This document shows, piece by piece, positions 4,508 to 8,289 of a DNA stretch of 8,289 nucleotides. The notes under the pieces were generated by a model. That model saw only the letters and a program-made list of their open reading frames with translations, did no database searches and was not told the origin of the DNA. Numbering within the stretch: the first letter of the stretch is position 1; every line of letters starts with the position of its first letter. The position numbers and the translations under genes were made by a program. The stretch spans positions 1 through 8,289 of the forward strand of contig UQAW01000118.1 of NCBI GenBank assembly GCA_900539175.1. Direction: 5' to 3'. This stretch comes from an uncultured Lachnospiraceae bacterium (GTDB lineage: Bacteria > Bacillota > Clostridia > Lachnospirales > Lachnospiraceae).

Positions 4508-7101
4508 TGAATATTTTTTCCAGGATAACAGCAAAGACTATGGCGCAAAGCCGGACCAGAACGATCGTAACGATTATTGGAGTTATCTTGTCGACTGCTA
4601 TGATTACAGCGGTGACAACATTTGGAGTCAGCTTTCAGAAATTTCTGGTAGATTACAGTATCAGCAGAGACGGAAACTGGCATATCTGTGTCAAGAGTCT
4701 TACACCGGAACGGGCGGAAGAAATCAGAGAGATGGAAGAGGTAGCATCGGCTGCAGCGGTAGCAGAGCTGGGATATGCACGGTTTGCTCCGGTACAGGAA
4801 GAGTCACCGAATATTCCTTATCTCTATGTGCAGGCACTATCTGCAGAGGCATTGAAGATGCTGCCAACTGGGCTATACGAAGGCAGGATGCCGGAAAATG
4901 ATGAAGAGGTTGTGATTCCTCTTTATCTTCAGGCAAATGAGGATAAAGAACAGAAAACAGAAATCGGAGATACACTGACACTGGAATTGGGTGAGCGGAC
5001 ACTGTATGGAGAGCATCTGAATCAGAATCATGCGTTTATAAATGATGATACCGGAGCAGGAGAGACATTTACACCGCAGCGAACGAAAAGGTTTCAGGTA
5101 GTCGGGGTATATGAAACCTGGCCCAATGTCTCTTATGGAGCCGCGGGCTATGATGTGCTTGCAGGACCAGCAGAAGAAGCGGCAGCGTATCAGGATCTTT
5201 ATCTGGAGTTGGAGAATCCGAGAAGTGTTTATGACTTTGTGGAAGAGAATCTGGTTGATGAAAGTGTCCTCTATAACGGAAGTCTTCTGCGCTGGTTGGG
5301 CGCTGTGGATAATGATAATTTCCTTACTGTGATGATCGGACTTCTTATCATCCTTGTCTTGGTGATTATAGCAGGTTCTGTTACTTTGATCTATAATGCA
5401 TTTTCTATTTCATTGAGGGAGAGAACCACTCAGTTTGGGCTTTTGTCTTCCATGGGAGCCACAAAGAAACAGTTGCGGAGTTCTATGCGTTATGAAGCTT
5501 TGTTTGTCAGCAGCATTGGAATCCCGGTGGGGATTCTGGCGGGCGTAGGTGGTATTGGCATTACCCTGCATTATATCGGCGAAGATATCACAAACTGGAT
5601 TCATGGAAGTAAGGTTGGGATTCCTATTACGGTATCCTGGTGGTCGGTTCTTGCAGCGGCGGTAATAGCTCTTGTGACTGTTTTGATTTCCGTGTGGATT
5701 CCGTCACGCAGGATCCGGAAACTTTCTCCGATGGAGGCAATCCGTGCGACTGCGGATATTAAAATCAGCCCCCAAGAGGTAAAGACGGGGAGATGGGTGA
5801 CTTCCCTTTTCGGTCTGGAAGGAATGATGGCGGAGAAAAATTATAAGCGTGATCGTAAAAAATACCGCGCAACAGTGGTTTCTCTGACTATGAGTATTGT
5901 CTTGTTCACGGCAGCAGCTTTATTCAATATCTATCTTACAAAAACCGGATCTTTTGTGCTGGATGCCCCGGAAGTGGAGCTGCAGTACCGTATTTACAGA
6001 GAACGTACCCGGGAAGAGGAAACGCAGGCAGGAGAGGTGTTGAGAAAAGGGAAAGGAGTGACTTCGGTATTTGCTTATCGGAAAGCATCTCTGGCAATTC
6101 AGATTCCGGAAGACTGGATGAATTCCGATATCATGGAGATCTATGGGTATCCGGAATTAGGCGAGGATGGAGCGACACCGATCAGTGTCGACGTGCTTGT
6201 GCTCTCGGATGAGTTATTTGAAACATTTGCAAAGAGCCAGAAAGTGGATCCGGTGGATTATCAAAATACCGATCATATCCGCTTTTTGTATCTGAATAAA
6301 GTGAAACGTTATAACTCGGCATCGCAGAGGTACGAAAAAATCACAGTATTTGAAAAGCATGGACAGCAATTGCTGAAAGCAGGAGAGCTGTCTTACCAGA
6401 AAGATGATGTGGAATTTCAAGTCAAGTGTGAAGCAGAGCTTGGTGATCCGGTTTCGGAACTGCCGAAGGAATTCCGTGAGACAGATGCTCCGCTGACTTT
6501 ATTGATTTCGGAACAAATGTATGAAGATTTTCCAGGAGTCTGGAATCAGGAACAGATGGTATCCCTGTATAATATTCAGTCTGAGAATCCGTCGGAAACT
6601 TTTACTGCGATAGAAGAATCATTGAAACAGAAGAACCTTGAGGACGTGGGGTATCTGGAAAATCTGACGGAGCAGTATGAATCTGATAAAAATGCATTGG
6701 CAGCGGTGAACGTGCTGACCTATGGATTTATCACGCTGATTTCTCTGATTGCAGTTGCCAATGTTTTCAATACGATCTCAACAAACCTGATGCTGCGCCG
6801 AAAAGAATTCGCCATGCTGCGTTCTATGGGAATGTCACCGAAAGGTCTGCAAAAGATGATGAACTATGAATGTCTGATTTATGGACTGCGGGCAATCTTT
6901 TACGGAGTGATTCTGACCATTCTGCTCAGTATTGCACTGCAAAGAGTAATCGGAATCGGTACAGATGTAGAGTTTCTGATTCCGTGGGAATATCTGGGGA
7001 TTGCGGTTGTCGGCGTGTTCCTGGTTGTATTTATGACGATGCTCTATACGATGCGTAAAATCAGAAAGAATAATATTGTAGAGGAGTTAAAGATGAACTG
7101 A
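4507..7101 (+). CDS. ABC transporter permease with two FtsX domains and two large ectodomains
   Basis: The 864-residue membrane protein has about eight predicted helices: 20-42, 273-298, 327-352, 377-400, 455-477, 736-758, 795-815 and 829-849. Helix 1 is followed by an outside domain of about 230 residues, and helix 5 by another of about 255. Each half ends in an FtsX domain with the matching motif FGLLSSMGATKKQLR or FAMLRSMGMSPKGLQ, so the protein is an internal duplication of a MacB/FtsX unit. The start is ATG 4507, overlapping the ATPase stop as TGATG with GAGGTGAT (4493-4500) as ribosome binding site; GTG 4504 is the alternative. Such mechanotransmission-type permeases act on substrates in or outside the membrane, such as peptide antibiotics or lipids. 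The substrate cannot be told from sequence. The layout differs from BceB, which has ten helices and one ectodomain. Confidence 0.93.
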   Translation: MNIFSRITAKTMAQSRTRTIVTIIGVILSTAMITAVTTFGVSFQKFLVDYSISRDGNWHICVKSLTPERAEEIREMEEVASAAAVAELGYARFAPVQEESPNIPYLYVQALSAEALKMLPTGLYEGRMPENDEEVVIPLYLQANEDKEQKTEIGDTLTLELGERTLYGEHLNQNHAFINDDTGAGETFTPQRTKRFQVVGVYETWPNVSYGAAGYDVLAGPAEEAAAYQDLYLELENPRSVYDFVEENLVDESVLYNGSLLRWLGAVDNDNFLTVMIGLLIILVLVIIAGSVTLIYNAFSISLRERTTQFGLLSSMGATKKQLRSSMRYEALFVSSIGIPVGILAGVGGIGITLHYIGEDITNWIHGSKVGIPITVSWWSVLAAAVIALVTVLISVWIPSRRIRKLSPMEAIRATADIKISPQEVKTGRWVTSLFGLEGMMAEKNYKRDRKKYRATVVSLTMSIVLFTAAALFNIYLTKTGSFVLDAPEVELQYRIYRERTREEETQAGEVLRKGKGVTSVFAYRKASLAIQIPEDWMNSDIMEIYGYPELGEDGATPISVDVLVLSDELFETFAKSQKVDPVDYQNTDHIRFLYLNKVKRYNSASQRYEKITVFEKHGQQLLKAGELSYQKDDVEFQVKCEAELGDPVSELPKEFRETDAPLTLLISEQMYEDFPGVWNQEQMVSLYNIQSENPSETFTAIEESLKQKNLEDVGYLENLTEQYESDKNALAAVNVLTYGFITLISLIAVANVFNTISTNLMLRRKEFAMLRSMGMSPKGLQKMMNYECLIYGLRAIFYGVILTILLSIALQRVIGIGTDVEFLIPWEYLGIAVVGVFLVVFMTMLYTMRKIRKNNIVEELKMN

Positions 7102-7186
7102 ATTCAAATGTTTTCCGAATTTCAGGAGCTGATCTTAAATTTCATCATATAGTATAGAGAAAGCAACTGGTTTGTGAGAGCAGTGT

Positions 7187-7990
7187 ATGTTTTATATACA
7201 GGCAACAGACGGTGTTAAAATTGCTGTCTATGATTATAACAGTTGTGGGAAGCGGACGGTCTTTCTGATCCATGGATGGCCGCTGTCCCACAAAATATAT
7301 GAGTACCAGATTCCACGTTTGATTGACTGCGGGTATCGGGTGGTAGCGATTGATTTGCGGGGGTTTGGTGCATCAGAGGCTCCAGGCTGTAATTATGGAT
7401 ATGATCAGATGGCATCGGATATTTACTGCGTGGTGAAGAGATTAAATCTTTGTTCCTTTACTTTGGTGGGATTTTCTATGGGAGGTGCGATTGCGCTTCG
7501 GTATATGCGTCTATTTGGCGGTTGCGGAGTGAAAAAGTTGATATTATTGTCTGCCGCCGCTCCTTCCTGGACCATGCGTCCCGGATTTCCTTATGGATTT
7601 ACGAAAGCGTATGTGAATGGTCTGATTGAGGGGATACGTACTGACCGGGCAAAATTTGCGGAAACATTCAGCAGCCAGCTTTTTGCAAGAACGCAGAGTA
7701 AGGAAATCAAAGCGTGGTTCGCCCAGATTGCGATGTCGGCATCTGCCGTCGGTACAATCGGAACTGCATATGCACTGCGGGATGAAGACGGAAGACGGGA
7801 TCTTGCATGTGTAAAAGTTCCCACCGTAATCATTCATGGAGAGAAGGATGAAGTGGTATCGAATGAGCTGGCAGAATATCAATACAACAGTATCTGTACC
7901 AGCAGTTTTTATAATCTGGATAACAGCGGGCACGGTATCATGTATGATGAGTTGGAGACGTTTAACAGGATTTTTTTGAAGAATATATAA
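7187..7990 (+). CDS. Alpha/beta hydrolase, non-haem haloperoxidase/esterase-like
   Basis: The 267-residue cytoplasmic enzyme has no signal peptide. The oxyanion-hole motif HGWPLSH begins at 29, the nucleophile elbow is GFSMGG with S97, and the rest of the triad is D221 in HGEKDEVV and H249 in NSGHGIM. The HGWPLS-x-x-x-x-EYQ start and the VAIDLRGFGAS stretch (54-63) are typical of the haloperoxidase/arylesterase branch. These enzymes usually act as esterases or perhydrolases, and the real substrate is unknown. The ribosome binding site is weak (GAGAG at 7176-7180). It starts 85 bases after the permease with no terminator between, so it may be the last gene of the transporter operon. A role in breaking down the compound handled by the transporter is speculation. 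Confidence 0.9.
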   Translation: MFYIQATDGVKIAVYDYNSCGKRTVFLIHGWPLSHKIYEYQIPRLIDCGYRVVAIDLRGFGASEAPGCNYGYDQMASDIYCVVKRLNLCSFTLVGFSMGGAIALRYMRLFGGCGVKKLILLSAAAPSWTMRPGFPYGFTKAYVNGLIEGIRTDRAKFAETFSSQLFARTQSKEIKAWFAQIAMSASAVGTIGTAYALRDEDGRRDLACVKVPTVIIHGEKDEVVSNELAEYQYNSICTSSFYNLDNSGHGIMYDELETFNRIFLKNI

Positions 7991-8023
7991 ATAACATCTT
8001 AATTTCCGATATAGAAAAGGATG

Positions 8024-8067
8024 AGCTGCCGTGAAGAGTGCTTCAGCACTGGCTTACGGCGGCTTTT
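8024..8067 (+). terminator. Intrinsic terminator after the hydrolase gene
   Basis: A long hairpin pairs AGCTGCCGT (8024-8032) with ACGGCGGCT (8056-8064), then AAG with CTT past a bulged G, then AGTGC (8037-8041) with GCACT (8046-8050) around loop TTCA. The arm ends in a run of four T (8064-8067). It lies 34 bases after the hydrolase stop and probably ends the transporter operon. Confidence 0.85.
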
Positions 8068-8084
8068 CGTTGTGTTCAGATATA

Positions 8085-8113
8085 TTGCGAAGCGGCCACC
8101 TACGTGTTATAAT
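8085..8113 (+). promoter_or_regulatory. Strong promoter facing the right end of the window
   Basis: TTGCGA (8085-8090) and a perfect TATAAT (8108-8113) are 17 bases apart, and TGT (8105-8107) makes an extended -10. The predicted start is near 8120, exactly where the base-paired element at 8121-8289 begins. No start codon with a ribosome binding site follows inside the window. Confidence 0.75.
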
Positions 8114-8120
8114 ATGATAC

Positions 8121-8289
8121 CAGGGTCAAAAGGTTATGCGTTTCATGCTTGCATGAAAAAGCATGACCTTGGGACCCGTAAAATATGAGAAAGTAGCCCG
8201 AACAGGGCGGATTTCGAATGTTTTCAGGATTGCGGGAGCATGAAATGCGGAGCAATCCGTATATCATAGGGGTCAAAATACCTTTTGAC
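8121..8289 (+). ncRNA. Candidate structured RNA or palindromic repeat element, cut by the window end
   Basis: The segment is unusually rich in nested inverted repeats. A rod-like helix at 8123-8177 has three tiers: GGGTC with GACCC, AAGGTTATGC with GCATGACCTT (one G-U pair), and TTTCATG with CATGAAA around CTTG. A small CCC/GGG hairpin is at 8197-8207. A nested hairpin at 8228-8259 pairs GGATTGC with GCAATCC around GCAT/ATGC. The end (8272-8289) forms GTCAAAA-TACC-TTTTGAC. In addition GTCAAAAGGT (8125-8134) is the exact reverse complement of ACCTTTTGAC (8280-8289), so both ends could close the whole element instead. No long reading frame was seen. It could be a small RNA, a riboswitch-like leader of a gene beyond the window, or a mobile palindromic repeat. 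No known RNA family was recognised. Confidence 0.5.

Noticed and set aside
7098..7125. Inverted repeat CTGAATTC / GAATTTCAG after the permease stop
   Set aside because: The pairing is imperfect and no T run follows, so it does not qualify as a terminator.
1..8289. CRISPR array, insertion sequence, integrase or attachment site
   Set aside because: No regularly spaced direct repeats, no transposase or recombinase motifs, and no duplicated tRNA 3' end were seen in the window.

Overview
The window looks like low-to-mid GC Firmicutes DNA, most likely a gut Clostridia of the Lachnospiraceae type. The reasons are strong AAGGAG-type ribosome binding sites, extended -10 promoters, tRNA genes without encoded CCA, and a two-component plus FtsX-type ABC transporter module typical of that group. 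The taxonomic guess is inference; no rRNA or marker gene is present.

Layout. Bases 1-357 are a complete tRNA transcription unit: promoter, a small palindrome, tRNA-Asp(GUC), tRNA-Val(UAC), tRNA-Leu(UAA), intrinsic terminator. Bases 358-654 hold no intact gene. Bases 671-1375 encode an AT-rich, uncharacterised DUF434-type protein whose C-terminal half has PIN/NYN-like acidic residues. Bases 1432-1731 appear to be gene remnants in several frames. A consensus-like promoter (1718-1746) then drives an OmpR-family response regulator (1787-2464) and a 335-residue intramembrane-sensing (BceS-like) histidine kinase (2469-3476). A 350-base gap holds a candidate operator pair of the BceR type (3686-3721), a -10 element and a leader hairpin. 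These precede an ABC ATPase (3827-4507) and an 864-residue, two-FtsX-domain permease (4507-7101) that overlap by one base. An alpha/beta hydrolase (7187-7990) follows, then a strong hairpin terminator. The window ends in a highly base-paired segment (8121-8289) with its own good promoter (8085-8113); it is either a small structured RNA or a member of a palindromic intergenic repeat family, and it runs off the window edge.

How the genes fit together. By analogy with Bce-type modules, the permease/ATPase pair would both sense and remove or relieve a cell-envelope-acting compound such as a peptide antibiotic. The kinase, which has almost no extracellular part, would take its signal from the transporter. 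The regulator would then activate the transporter promoter through the tandem inverted repeats. The hydrolase may be co-transcribed, since no terminator separates it from the permease, but its role is unknown.

Points most worth a second look: the two tandem BceR-like sites exactly 22 bp apart; a terminator-shaped hairpin inside the kinase coding sequence; a run of nine G residues in the same kinase gene; the pairing of a BceS-like kinase with a double-ectodomain permease instead of a BceB-like one; and the structured element at the right end. No CRISPR array, insertion sequence or integrase gene was seen.
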